Positions 35,294 through 45,883 of a stretch of 64,000 nt of DNA are shown here, piece after piece; position 1 is the first letter of the stretch, and every line of letters starts with the position of its first letter. The notes under the pieces were generated by a model that made no database searches, had not been told where the DNA came from, and saw nothing but the letters and a program-made list of their open reading frames with translations. Source of the DNA: VRUE01 sp963774405. GTDB lineage: Bacteria > Actinomycetota > Thermoleophilia > Solirubrobacterales > 70-9. Position numbers and translations under genes: made by a program. The stretch lies in assembly GCA_963774405.1 (NCBI GenBank), contig CAVZEV010000002.1, positions 228,692 through 292,691 of the forward strand, given 5' to 3'.

Positions 35294-35323
35294 ACTATAC
35301 GGGTCTTAGATGGGAACAGTCAA
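35294..35323 (-). promoter_or_regulatory. Promoter giving a leaderless GNAT mRNA
   Basis: Minus strand TTGACT (35323-35318), 18-base spacer, TATAGT (35299-35294). Only six bases separate the -10 box from GTG 35287, so transcription should begin at the start codon. Confidence 0.75.
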
Positions 35324-35347
35324 GGTTTTTTAGGACAAAACTGCTGC

Positions 35348-37580
35348 TCAGGGGGCGGCCGCGCCGACTGAGACGCCGCTCGGGTCGAGCCGCTCCGGCC
35401 AGGCCCCGGGCAGGCCCTCCCCGTCCTCCGCGCCGGCGCCCAGCAACAGCCCCTCGGCGGTATGCGGAGCAAACGGGGCCAGCGTCCGGGCCAGCAGCCT
35501 CAGCGCTGCTGCCTGGGCCTCCGCATCGGCCCGGCAAAGCTCGCCGCGGCGCTTGATCACGCGCTTCTCGAAGTCCTGGATGCGCTCGAAGAGCCTGGTC
35601 ACGTTGCGCACCGCCTTGTGCATCTGCAGCTCCTCCAGTGTCGTCGGTGATGCGGGCGAGGCCGTTGTCGCACCACTTGCCGAGGCGCTCGCGCATGAAC
35701 TCGGTGTCGGCCGCGGCCTCGGCGTCCTCGGGAGCGTCGGCGAGGCCGGCGAAGCGCGCCTGCGAGTAGACCCAGAGGTTGTGCAGGAAGCGCGAGGCGA
35801 AGCGCAGGGCGCCGTCGTTCCAGTTGAGCGTCTTGGCCGGCCCGGCGGCGTAGAGGACGGCGAGACGCACCGTGTCGGCGCCGTATTGCTCGACCAGCTC
35901 GTCGGGGTCGACGACGTTGCCGAGGTGCTTGCTCATCTTGCGGCCGTCGGCGATCACCATCTCGTGGAAGAGGCAGCCGCTGAAGGGCTCGCCGTGCTCC
36001 ATGAAGGCGAAGGGGCCGATGTCGCGCAGGGCCTTGGTGACGACGCGCTGGTCGAAGACGAAGCCGCCGGAGTCGGCGCCGGCGACGAGCCGCTCGGAGG
36101 GCAGCCAGCGCTGCAGGTCGGGGTGGCTGAACATCTGCTCGGCCCGCGCCTCGGGCGGCACCGCCGAGGGCACCCAGAGCCAGAGCGCGTCGAAGTGGCA
36201 ATCGAGGGTGTCGGTCTCGCGCTTGGCCGGCTCGCCGCAGCGCGGGCACTCGACGTCGACGAACTCGGCCCGCTCGGCCAGCGGGTTGCCCTCCCCCGTC
36301 GGCTCGATGTCGCGCGGCAGGACGACCGGCAGCTCGGCCTCGGGCACCGGCACCGGGCCGCAGCTCGCGCAGTTGACGATCGGGATCGGCGTGCCCCAGA
36401 AGCGCTGGCGCGAGATCGAGAAGTCGGCGGCGCGGTAGCGCACCGCGGGGCGGGTCTCGGGAGCCGGGCCGTCGGGCGTGGCGTCCTCCTCGGTGCCGGC
36501 GCCCGCCAGGCGCGGCAGGCGCGCGGCGAGCGCCGCGTCGGCCTCGTCGACGGCGGGGATCCCCAGCGCCGCGGTCGGGCCGTAGCGGGCGTCGGCCAGC
36601 GGCGAGACGATCACCGGCAGCTGGGCGCCCCAGGGCGCCGCCACCGCGGCGCCGGTGTCGATCAGCGGCACCGAGCCTGCGTCGCGGGCGCTGCGCTCCC
36701 AGCCGCCCGAGCGCAGCTCGCCGAGCTGCTCGGCGACGGCGGGGTCCGCGGCCCAGGCCTCGACCTCGGGGTGGCGCGGCGAGAGCAGCACGAAGCTCGC
36801 CCGCGCGACGGCGCCGGGGTGCGGGGTGAAGGCGGTCAACGCGGGGCCGCCGTCGCCGCCGCCGAGGTCGATCTCCACCCCGTCGCTGCGGCCGAGGATG
36901 TAGCGCTGGGTCGAGAGCGAGATCTCGTCCCAGTCGGGCTCCAGCTCGGGCAGGCGGGCGTCGTTCTCCTCCAGGTAGGGGGTGATGCGCAGGAACCAGG
37001 TCGGGCGGCGGATCAGGCGCACCTCGTTGTGGCAGCGCCAGCAGGTGCCGTCCTCGACCTGCAGCGCGGCGAGCGTCGTGCGGCAGTGGTCGCACCAATC
37101 GACGGTGGTATCGGCGCGGTAGATCAGGCCGGCCTCGAGCAGGGTGACGAAGAGCCACTGCGACCAGCGGTACTGGGCCTCGTCGGAGCTGTAGAAGACG
37201 CGCTCGTAGTCGAAGGAGAAGCCGAGCCGGCGCATCTGCTCGAGCATCCGCTCGCCGCAGCTCTCGACCCAATCGGCCGGTGGGATCTTGCGCTCGATCG
37301 CCGCCATCTCGGCCGGCAGGCCGAAGGCGTCGAAGCCGAAGCCGAAGAGGACGTCGTCGCCGCGGGCGCGGCGGAAGCGGGCGTAGGCGTCGCCGATCGA
37401 GTAATCGCGGACGTGGCCCATGTGCAGTTTGCCCGAGGTGAAGGGGCTCGAGGGCTTGATGTAGATCGAGCCCGCGCCGTCGCCCGGCTGCGGGCGTGGC
37501 GAAGGCGTCGCGCTGCGACCAGGCGGCCTGGCGCGCGGCCTCAATCTGGGCCGGATCGTATTTCGCTGTCGCGTGCTCAT
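35348..37580 (-). CDS. leuS: Leucyl-tRNA synthetase, three or more frameshifts
   Basis: Class I synthetase. HIGH-type SGKLHMGHVRDYSIGD, a zinc-like domain (DWCDHCRTTLAALQVEDGTCWRCH), an editing domain, a second Cys cluster (CASCG...CPRCG), the KMSKHLGNVVDPDELV loop and anticodon-binding end (HKAVRNVTRLFERIQDFEK) are all present. The frame changes near 37575 and 37505 (the N-terminal YDPAQIEAARQAAWSQRDAF reads in another frame) and near 35642. The compact editing region and ~745 codons are shorter than E. coli LeuRS. Start (ATG 37580) is tentative because of the early indels. Confidence 0.9.
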
Positions 37581-37762
37581 CTCGGCTCGCCTTCTCGCCT
37601 CGGGCGCTGACCCTACCCAGGTCGCGCGCGGGAAATATTTGACCAATGCAGAGCTCGGGGATTATGGTCTTCCTGGACGTCTACACTGATGTCTGTAACG
37701 CTTGTCCTCGGGCCGGGTTACGCGAGGACTGGGGGCAGGCAGACCCGAAGAGGGAGGTCCCA

Positions 37763-38122
37763 GTGACAGAGGGTAGAGAACTCGCCGCGGTCCTCGACGG
37801 TCGTTTGGACGACCGATTCGTGGACGAGGTGGTCGGTGCTGCCACCTACGCCCCGACCGGCGACGCGGTGCGCGACGCCGTGATGCGGGTGATCGAGTTC
37901 GCGGAAGAGGATCCGACGGCAACCCGAGAAGCACTTTGGGCCCTGCGCGGTGACGCGGGGGCGCTCGAAGGGCTCGAGCAGGGCCTGCCGCTGAGCCAGC
38001 CGAAGGCGACGCTGGCGCTCGGCGGTGCGATTCAGCTGGCCAGCACCGAGCTGGCCTCGGCGCAGCCGGACCTGCGTGGGCGCATGCCGGAGCTGATGCG
38101 CTGGCTGGAGGGCGACTGGTAG
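37763..38122 (+). CDS. Hypothetical protein
   Basis: A 119-residue acidic helical protein starting at GTG 37763 with GGGAGG six bases upstream. The sequence (VTEGRELAAVLDGRLDDRFV, then VMRVIEFAEEDPTATREALW and MPELMRWLEGDW) has no recognised domain or membrane segment. A TTGACC-17-TTATGG promoter lies near 37638-37666, implying a ~95-nt leader. It converges with the methyltransferase gene, 4 bp apart. Confidence 0.65.
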   Translation: MTEGRELAAVLDGRLDDRFVDEVVGAATYAPTGDAVRDAVMRVIEFAEEDPTATREALWALRGDAGALEGLEQGLPLSQPKATLALGGAIQLASTELASAQPDLRGRMPELMRWLEGDW

Positions 38123-38126
38123 GCCG

Positions 38127-38908
38127 CTAGGCGGGCTTGCGGCCCGCGAAGAAGACCTCGAACTGGCTGTCCTTCGGCGGCCGCGGCTTGCCCGTCCCCT
38201 GAAGGCGCCGGCGAACTCCATGCCGACCGAGGCGTAGATGTCGGTCATCTCCTCGACCGAGTAGAGCCGCTGGCGGAACGGGATCGGCGCGACGCCCTCG
38301 AAGATCTCGCCGACGAGGATCGGCATCGTCGCGCCCTCTAAGTAGCGCGTGCGGGCGTCCCAGCGGTGGTCGATCAGTTCGACCATGCCGTCGCCGGCGA
38401 TCCAGGTTTTCTGCGGCAGGTGGGTTTCGGCGTAGAGCACGTTGGGCAGTTGCAGCAGGTTGCGCCCGCCGGGGCGCAGGGCCGCGGCGATCACCTCGAA
38501 GCTGCGGTGATTCTCCTCCTCGGTCTCGAAGTAGCCGATCGCGCCGTCGTTGAGGTTGAGGACGAGGTCGAACTCCTCCTCGAAGGAGAGCTCGCGCAGG
38601 TCCTGCTGCAGGAACGAGGCGCCCTGGATCGACTTGACCTCGGCTTCTTCCACGGCGACCCCGATCAGGTCCTCGGCGATGTCCACGCCGACGACCTCGA
38701 AGCCGCGGCTCGCGAGCTCGAGCGAGTGGCGGCCGGTTCCGCAGGCGATGTCGAGAATGCGCCCGCCTTCCGGTGGATGCGTCATCGCCAGGGCGCGGTC
38801 TATTTCAGACTCGGTCTGCTCGGCCCAGGGGCGCGAGACCGTGTGCGAGACCGGAAACGCCGAGCGGTACCAGTCCTGCGGAATCTCGGTTGCGCTCGCC
38901 TCCCCCAT
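38127..38908 (-). CDS. SAM-dependent methyltransferase, one frameshift
   Basis: A class I methyltransferase: ILDIACGTGRHSLELASRG (motif I), VVGVDIAEDLIGVA (motif II), FDLVLNLNDGAIGYF (motif IV), and LRPGGRNLLQLPN. The C-terminal 'LYSVEEMTDIYASVGMEF' is typical of the ubiE-like small-molecule branch. The frame is lost near 38205; one base restores TGKPRPPKDSQFEVFFAGRK and stop at 38127. Substrate unknown. Confidence 0.87.
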
Positions 38909-38974
38909 TGCTCAGGAATATTAGCGAGCGGGAGACTGGGCCGTACCGATTGCCGGACGGGCCGTTTGAAGCGG

Positions 38975-39402
38975 CTAGGCGAAGGTCCAGAGCTTGTTGC
39001 CGAGGAAGTTGAAGGGCATCGCCACGGCGACGGCGATCGCCTGCGCGGTGAGCTCGCCCATCGCGGTGCCCGCCACCAGCGCCTGCAGGACGGCGAGGTT
39101 GATCAGCAGGGCGGCGACGCTGACGGCGAAGAAGCGCATCGCCTGGAAGCCGGCGTGGCCGGCGGCGGCGGCGAAGGTCCAGTGGCGGTTCCAGAGGAAG
39201 TTGTTGGCAAAGGCGACGCAGAAGGCGCCGATCGCGGCGATCGATGTGGTGGGCGCCGAGGCTGCCGCTGAGCAGGGCGAAGACGGCGAGGTTGATCAGG
39301 TAACCCGAGCCGCCGACGAGGCCGAACTTGACCAGCTGCCACCAGCTCGCCGGGCGACGGGCGGCGGCGCCGAGGCGGTAGGCGAGTTCGCGCGGCGCTC
39401 AC
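38975..39402 (-). CDS. GtrA-family membrane protein, two frameshifts
   Basis: A four-helix membrane protein: WWQLVKFGLVGGSGYLINLA, IAAIGAFCVAFANNFLWNRH, WTF, MRFFAVSVAALLINLAVLQA and MPFNFLGNKLWTFA, the GtrA/DPMK signature (FxxxNxxNFxxNrxWTF). Such proteins help move lipid-linked sugars across the membrane. Frame breaks lie near 39395 and 39242. GTG 39402 overlaps the glycosyltransferase stop (GTGA), linking it to that enzyme. Confidence 0.85.
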
Positions 39403-40878
39403 GGCGGGCCGCTGCGGCGCTTGTCGAAGACGGCCGCGTTGCGAGCCGAAGCCGGTGCGGATCGACTCAGCCGTAGAAGGGGATCTCGTTGGGGGCGGTG
39501 CGCCATGTAGCGGGTCAGGGTGAGGCGCTCGAACCTTACCCGCGCGACGGGGTGGAAGGCGCGTGGAACGCCGGTCACGGCGCGGCCTTCGACGGTCGAC
39601 TTGCTGATCACGTCGATCGTCGCGCACCGGCACCATCCCACTGTAGACGCGCACGCGCGTGGTCGTGCAGGTAGTAGCGCAGCGGGTCGGCGGCGAGCTT
39701 CCAGGTGACGATCGCGCGCGGGCCGCGCGACGGGCCGAGTTCGTCGACGATGCCGCGGTAGTCGGGGCGCTGCAGGTTCGGCGTCTGGGTGACGTGGACG
39801 TCGAAGGCGACCCAGTAGGCGCAGAGGACGACGGCGAGCAGCAGGCCGAGGCGACGGGCGCCGTCGGCGGCGAAGCCGAGCGCGGCGGCGATCGCCAGCG
39901 GCAGCAGGGCGGGCAGCAGGTTGCGCTCGAGGACGTAGTCCTTGCCGGCGAGGGCGGCGAGGAGGGCGAGGGCGCGACGCCGGAGCCGAGGAGCGAGGCC
40001 GAGCAGGGCGCCGCGGCGCTCGGCGGCTGCTGCCGCGCAGGGCGACGAGCAGCAGGGCGGCGCCGATCAGGATCGCGGGCAGCAGGGCGTAGCGCTCGCG
40101 CGGGGGCTCGGCGATCACGTGGCCGGTTTCGCCGATCAGGAAGCTGACGCCGGTCTGGAAGAAGCGTGTCGAGAGCGGCTTCTTCGATCCAGCCGATGTG
40201 GGTCGGGTTGACCTGGGCGGAGATCAGCGGGATCAGGGCGAGGCCGGTGAGGCCGACGCGGCCAGGGCCGGCAGGACGGCGCGCCAGCGGTCGCGCAGGG
40301 CGATCAGCAGCCAGAGCGCCTCGATCGCGACGGCGAAGACGGCGAAGTAGTGGCTGCAGAGGGCGAGCGCCGAGGCGAGCGCCCAGAGGGCGAGGTCGCG
40401 GCCCTCGCGGGAGCGGAGGGCGCGGACGAAGAAGAGCAGCGAGGCGGCGCAGAAGAAGACCAGGACGGCGTAGGAGCGGGCCTCCTGCGAGTACCAGATC
40501 AGCATCGGGTTGACGGCGACGATCGCGGCGGCGATCAGGCCGGCGCGGCGGTGGGCGAGCTCGGCGCCGATGCAGTAGGCGAGCGCCACCGTGGCGGTGC
40601 CGAAGAGGGCCGAGAGCGAGCGCAGGCCGACCTCATGGGTGCCGAAGGCCTTCGCCCAACCCCAGGCGAGCACGTAGTAGAGGGGCGGGTTGGACTCGCT
40701 GCCCCTGACCGCGTGCAGCATGTCGCCGAAGCTGCCGGGGATCACCCGCATCGCGGTGATCACCTCGTCGTGGTGGTAGCTCTGCACGTCGAGGCCGGCG
40801 AAGCGCATCGCGGCGCCGAGCGCGGTCAGGAGAGCCAGGGCCCAGCAGGGCGCCGTTGCGGCTGGGAGGGAAGCTCAA
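39399..40878 (-). CDS. GT39/PMT-type membrane glycosyltransferase, many frameshifts
   Basis: A polytopic protein starting at TTG 40878 (overlapping the GH92 stop as TTGA). AMRFAGLDVQSYHHDEVITA carries the catalytic Asp/Glu-type loop of the ArnT/PMT class, followed by ESNPPLYYVLAWGWAKAFG, GLRSLSALFGTATVALAYCI, VNPMLIWYSQEARSYA and many hydrophobic helices. The C-terminal half (DYVLERNLLPALLPLAIA) and a soluble end are spread over three frames by several indels between 39.4 and 40.3 kb. It probably moves a sugar from a polyprenyl carrier outside the membrane. Confidence 0.8.
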
Positions 40879-43380
40879 GGCGTGCAGGCGTCTTTCGGCA
40901 TCGCGCGGCCGCGGGCCGAAGGAGGGCGGCGTCGCGGCGGCGCTGCTGCCCCACCTGCGGTTCGGGCGGGGGGACAGATCGAAGGCCAGGGTGCCGCCGC
41001 GCGAGAGCGCGCACCAGGTGGTCCAGGGCCTGCCCGCGGGGCGGCCGTTGAGGCGCAGGCTCGTTATGTAGGGGGCGCGGGCGGCGCTGAGGGCGACGCT
41101 GTGCTTCTTCTTCCCCTTGCCCCTGGCTTCCCGCGCCGTAGCGGTGATCGTCAGCCGGCGGCGGTGGGCGAGGGCGACCGAGACGTGGCCGAAGAGCGGG
41201 CTGCCGATCGCGAGGATGCCGACGCCCGGCACCTCGGGGTAGAGCCCGAGGGCGCCGAAGACGTACCAGGCCGAGAGCGTGCCGAGGTCGTCGTTGCCGG
41301 GGTAGCCGGCGGGCGAGGGGCTGTAGAGGCGGAGGCCGCGGCGCACCGCCGCCTGGGTGCCGTAGGGGCGGCGCAGCCAGTCATAGAGCCAGGGCGTCTG
41401 CAGGGTCGGCTCGTTGCCGAGCAGGGCGTGGTCGGCGTGGGTGCCGCCGGGGCCGGCGTTGAGCTTGCCCAGGAAGCGGCCGAGGCGCTCGGCGGCCTTC
41501 CCGGCCCTCCCATGCGCGCGGAAGAGCCCGGCCGGGTCGTGGGGGACCATCCAGGTGTACTGGGCGGAGTCGCCCTCGACGAAGCCGCCGCCGCGACAGG
41601 TTGTCGTATTGGGCTGGAAAGGCGCCGTTTTCGTAACGCGGCTCGATCATGCGGCTGTGGCGGTCGAAGAGCTTGCGCCAGTTGCCTGAACGCTGCATAA
41701 AGCGCGCTGTAGGTGGCCTGATCGCCGAGCGCTGCGGGCGGCGAACTGGGCGATCGCGAAGTCGTCGACCGCGTACTCGAGCGAGGTCGCGGCCGAGCCC
41801 CAGACGGCGTCGGGGCTGCCGTAGATCGAGTTGGCGTTGCGGGCGTTGGTGTCGAGGTCGAAGGGCACGTAGCCGCGGGCGAGGTAGGCGGCGAGGCCCT
41901 GGCGCTCGAGGTATTCGCCGTTGGCGCTGCGGCATTCGCCGTCGGCGCCGCGCAGCATCGCTTCCAGCGCGGCCTGGCGGTCGAAGGCGGTGGCGCCGAA
42001 GGCCGCGGCGGAGGCGATCAGCGGGTCGGCCGAGTCGCCGACCATCGTCATGCTCTGGCCGTTGGCGTAGGGCCAGCGCGGCAGGCAGCCGCTCTCGGCG
42101 GCGTCGGCGAGCAGCGAGCGGACCATCTCGGCGGCGCGCTGCGGGCGCGAGGATCGAGAGCAGCTGGATCTGGGTGCGGTAGGTGTCCCAGCCGGAGAAG
42201 TCGGCGTACTGGGTGCGGCCTTCGGCGCGGTGCAGGAGGCCGTCCATGCCGAGGTAGGCGCCGCCAACGTCGCTGAAGGTGCGCGGCGCCAGGCCGGCGT
42301 GGTAGAGCGCCGTGTAGAAGGTGTCGAGCAGGCGGGGCGGGCCGCCGCTGACCCGGATCCGTCCCAGCGCAGCTGGTTCCAGCGCGCCTTCGGCTGCGGC
42401 TGGCGACGGCGCCGAAGCCGTGGCCGGGGTTTTCGGCGGCGAGGTTGGCGCGGGCGTCCTCGACGCTGACGAAGGAGACGCCGACGCGGGCGGTGACGGT
42501 GCGGTTGCGGCGGGTGTCGAAGGTGGCGTAGGCGCCGGCGTCGGCGCTGGTCTTGCGGGTTGGCCGGGGGCGCCTGGCTGTCGCTTGCCGTCGTCGCGCC
42601 GGCGTTCAGCTTGTCTTCTTCCCAGGTGCCGTAGGCGTTGAAGGGCCGGTTGAAGACGGCGGCGATGTAGACGCGGTAGCGCGGGCGCTGGCCGCAGAAG
42701 AGGCCGCTGGAGGCGGTGCCGTCGATCTCGCGGTTGGCCGGGTCGATGTTGACCGCGGCGAAGTCGTCGGGCTGGGCGCTGCCGCCGGCGTTGATCAGGA
42801 CGCTGGAGTGCGGATTGCGGGGGAAGGTGAAGCGGGCGATCCCGGTGCGGGTGGTGGCGGTCAGCTCGGTCTCGATCGCGCCGCCGCGGACCGGGTTGAG
42901 GCGGACCGCGTAGTAGCCGGGGCGGCCGCTCTCGTGGGCGTGGGAGAAGCCGGGCTGGAAGCGGCCGTCGAGCAGCGAGCCTGCGGCCGCGGGCGAGGAT
43001 TCGATCGGCTCGGTGCTCGGCAGGAAGGGGAAGTCGCCGTAGAGCGAGCAGCCGGCGCCGGAGAGGTGGGTGAGGCTGAAGCCCCTGATGTGGGAGTCGC
43101 GGTAGTCGTAGCCGGCGCGGCCGTTGCGGTCGGCGGGGGTCGTGTCGGGGCTCCACTGGACCATGCCGAAGGGCGCCGCCGCGCCGGGGAAGTTGTGGCC
43201 GCCGCCGAAGCTGTCGTGGCCGGGCCGGGTGCCGGCGAAGACGTGGACGTGGTCGGCCAGGCCGGCCGCTGGGGCGGTCGGGGCGATGAGCGCGAGCGAG
43301 GCGAGCGCCGCGGCGATGAGGGTCCCTGCGCGTGCGAGCAAGCCCTCTACGTTACGGCGCTCGCTTAAGGTTCCCGCCAA
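40875..43380 (-). CDS. Secreted GH92 alpha-mannosidase, many frameshifts
   Basis: About 835 codons. An Ala-rich signal peptide (LIAAALASLALIAPTAPAAG) is followed by ADHVHVFAGTRPGHDSFGGG, NFPGAAAPFGMVQWSPDT and GFSLTHLSGAGCSLYGDFPF. Later come GWDTYRTQIQLLS, NGQSMTMVGDSADP and PGNDDLGTLSAWYVFGALGL with YPEVPG, all GH92 exo-alpha-mannosidase signatures. The frame changes many times between 40.9 and 42.65 kb; the N-terminal third is clean. The start is uncertain (TTG 43380). It should trim mannose from external glycans, in operon with a sugar transferase and GtrA. Confidence 0.85.
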
Positions 43381-43382
43381 TC

Positions 43383-44018
43383 GTGAAGACGCGAAGCGCC
43401 GCTCTCATCGTCCTCGCCGCCGCCGCGGTGGTCGTCGCCGCGGTGCTGGCGTTGGGGGGCGGCAAGGAAGACGCCAAGGCCACGACGGCGCTGCCCGAAA
43501 TCCCGGGCGAGCCGACGGTGAGCGTGATCTCGCCGCGCAGCGGCGCCCGCCAGTCCAGCCACGCGGTCGTGGTCAAGGTCAAGGTTCGCAACTTCGAGCT
43601 GGCGCCGCGTCAATTCGGCGGCGAACCGCAGCTGCACGAGGGCCACATCCGCTTCTCCCTCAACCGCGTCCCGGACTGCGTCTATCCAGCCAAGCTGGAA
43701 CGGGCGATCAACAGCCCCTTCGGCAACGGCCGCCTGATCGGGCGCTCGTTTGACTTCGCCGAGTACTCCGGCCCCAACGGCGTCCTGGCCGAACGCATCG
43801 GCTCGGCCGGCAGCTACTCGCCGGCCACGCGCCCGGAGATCTACTACCACGCCCTCCCCCCCGGCTTCTACCGCCTGGTCATCACCCTGGCCCAGAACGA
43901 CGGCTCGACCACCCCCTTCCACGCCGTAACGAACTTCCAAATCCTCCCCAAGCCCGGCCACGGCCCCAAGTGCGTGAACGGCAAGGTCCCCAGCGCCAAG
44001 GCCGCCGCCTTCGACTGA
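43383..44018 (+). CDS. Membrane-anchored extracytoplasmic protein
   Basis: 211 residues from GTG 43383. One N-terminal membrane segment (AALIVLAAAAVVVAAVLALG) is followed by a beta-rich domain: PTVSVISPRSGARQSSHAVV, then KVKVRNFELAPRQFGGEPQL with HEGHIRFSLN, and HALPPGFYRLVITLAQNDGS. This resembles immunoglobulin-like/'sortase-target' beta domains with a His-containing loop, often seen in actinobacterial secreted proteins. Function unknown. Divergent from the GH92 gene. It ends 10 bp before a 47-bp palindromic element. Confidence 0.7.
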   Translation: MKTRSAALIVLAAAAVVVAAVLALGGGKEDAKATTALPEIPGEPTVSVISPRSGARQSSHAVVVKVKVRNFELAPRQFGGEPQLHEGHIRFSLNRVPDCVYPAKLERAINSPFGNGRLIGRSFDFAEYSGPNGVLAERIGSAGSYSPATRPEIYYHALPPGFYRLVITLAQNDGSTTPFHAVTNFQILPKPGHGPKCVNGKVPSAKAAAFD

Positions 44019-44027
44019 ACCCCGCCG

Positions 44028-44074
44028 TTCCGGTGCGCCTTTTCCCCCTATGGCGGGGCAAAGGCGCACCGGAA
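44028..44074. repeat. 47-bp palindromic element, copy 2
   Basis: Arms TTCCGGTGCGCCTTT (44028-44042) and AAAGGCGCACCGGAA (44060-44074) are perfect over 15 bp, with inner CCCC/GGGG pairing around TATGGC. It has the same length as, and the reverse orientation to, 4825-4871. It lies directly after a plus-strand gene and probably ends its transcript. Confidence 0.9.
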
Positions 44075-44116
44075 GGCCGAGGGGGGCCAATACTTCACTT
44101 TGTATAGTGGGGTGAC

Positions 44117-45883
44117 GTGCGCACTTACCGTCGTTTGATGGGGTTTTTGCGGCCTTATCGCCGCCAGCTTTGGGGATCCCTGGCGTTCGCCTGGGCGGCG
44201 ATGGGGATGACGGTGCTGATCCCCTGGCTGATCGGGCGGGCGGTCAACGCGATCCAGGACGGCAACAAGCCCGACCTGCTGCCGCTGGCGCTGGCGATCG
44301 TCGGCGCCGGGATCCTGCGGCTGGGGCTTACCGTCGTGAGGCGGCTGGTCGCGGGGCGGGTCTCGCTGGCGGTCGAATTCGACCTGCGCCAGCTCTTCTA
44401 CGCCCACCTGCAGCGGCTCGAGCTGGGCTTCTTCGACGGCCAGCAGACCGGGCAGCTGATGTCGCGGGCGACGGTCGACCTGCAGGCGATCCGCTTCTTC
44501 CTCGGCTACGGGCTGATCTTCATCACCCAGAACCTGCTGACGATCACCCTGGTGACGATCGTGATGGTCGCGATCAACCCGCTGCTGGCGCTGATCGCGC
44601 TGATCCCGGCGCCGCTGATCGTCTTCACCGCCTCGCGCTACAACCGGGTCTCGCGGCCGGCCCAGCAGGAGGTCGCGCAGCGGATCGCCGAGCTGACCGC
44701 GGAGGCCGAGGAGAACATCTCCGGGATCCGCATCGTCAAGGCCTTTGCCCGCGAGGAATACCAGCTGCACCGCTTTCAGCGCGCGGTCGCGCGGGTCTTC
44801 GACCAGAGCATCTACTCGACCAAGCTGCAGGCCTTCTTCTCGCCGCTGATCGGGCTGCTGCCGCAGATCGGGATCGCGCTGGTGCTGCTGATCGGCGGCC
44901 GCGAGGTGATCGACGGGACGCTCAGCCTCGGTGCGTTCACCGCCTTCTACACCTACCTGCTGATCCTGGCCGGGCCGATGCGGATGCTCGGCGTGGCGAT
45001 GGGGATGGCGCAGCGGGCGGTCGCCTCCGGCAACCGGCTGTTCGAAATCCTCGATCGCGAGCCCGAGATCGCGAGCCCGCCGGGGGCGCCGCCGCTGCCC
45101 GCCGGCGGGGGCAGCGTGAGGATGGAGGGCGTGACGCTGCGCTACGACGAGGTCGCGGCACTGAGCGAGGTTGATTTCGAGGTCGCGGCGGGGAGCACGG
45201 TGGCGCTGGTCGGGCCGTCGGGGTCGGGGAAGACCAGCCTGGTGGCGCTGATCGCGCGGCTCTATGACCCGAGCGAGGGCTCGGTGCTGGTCGACGGCGT
45301 CGACGTGCGCTCGGTCGAGGTCGAGTCGCTGCGGCGCGAGATCGCCTTCGTCAGCGACGAGAGCTTCCTCTTCAGCGCGAGCGTCGCCGAGAACATCGCC
45401 TACCCGCGCTCCGATGCGCCGCGCGAGGAGATCGAAGCGGCGGCGCGGCGCGCCCAGGCGGCCGGCTTCATCGAGGACCTGCCGGGCGGCTATGACACCG
45501 TCGTCGGCGAGCGCGGGCTGACGCTCTCGGGCGGGCAGCGCCAGCGGGTGGCGATCGCGCGGGCGCTGCTGGCCGACCCCCGCATCCTGATCCTCGACGA
45601 CGCCACCTCCTCGGTCGACGCGACTACGGAGGGAGCGATCAAGGCCGGGCTGCGCGAGGTGATGGAGGGACGGACGACGTTCATCATCGCCCACCGCCTC
45701 TCCACGGTCTCGCTGGCCGACGAGGTGATCGTGATGGACGGCGGGCGGATCGTCGACCGCGGCACCCACGCCGAGTTGCTCGAGGGCTGCAGCTTCTACC
45801 GCGAGATCGCCGAGCACGGCCTCGCCGACTCGGTCTTCCTCCAGCATGACCTCGAGCAGCGCGAGGAGCCGGCACGCCTATGA
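44117..45883 (+). CDS. ABC exporter subunit with degenerate ATP site
   Basis: 588 residues: six membrane helices (~15-315) then a nucleotide-binding domain. Walker A GPSGSGKTS, signature LSGGQRQRVA, and H-loop IAHRLST are canonical. Walker B reads ILILDDATSS (Asp replaces the catalytic Glu), and the Q-loop reads FVSDES (Gln replaced). These are the marks of the 'degenerate' half of heterodimeric exporters such as TM287/288. TATAGT lies 8 bases before GTG 44117. It overlaps the second subunit by ATGA. Substrate unknown; likely a lipid or drug. Confidence 0.93.
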   Translation: MRTYRRLMGFLRPYRRQLWGSLAFAWAAMGMTVLIPWLIGRAVNAIQDGNKPDLLPLALAIVGAGILRLGLTVVRRLVAGRVSLAVEFDLRQLFYAHLQRLELGFFDGQQTGQLMSRATVDLQAIRFFLGYGLIFITQNLLTITLVTIVMVAINPLLALIALIPAPLIVFTASRYNRVSRPAQQEVAQRIAELTAEAEENISGIRIVKAFAREEYQLHRFQRAVARVFDQSIYSTKLQAFFSPLIGLLPQIGIALVLLIGGREVIDGTLSLGAFTAFYTYLLILAGPMRMLGVAMGMAQRAVASGNRLFEILDREPEIASPPGAPPLPAGGGSVRMEGVTLRYDEVAALSEVDFEVAAGSTVALVGPSGSGKTSLVALIARLYDPSEGSVLVDGVDVRSVEVESLRREIAFVSDESFLFSASVAENIAYPRSDAPREEIEAAARRAQAAGFIEDLPGGYDTVVGERGLTLSGGQRQRVAIARALLADPRILILDDATSSVDATTEGAIKAGLREVMEGRTTFIIAHRLSTVSLADEVIVMDGGRIVDRGTHAELLEGCSFYREIAEHGLADSVFLQHDLEQREEPARL

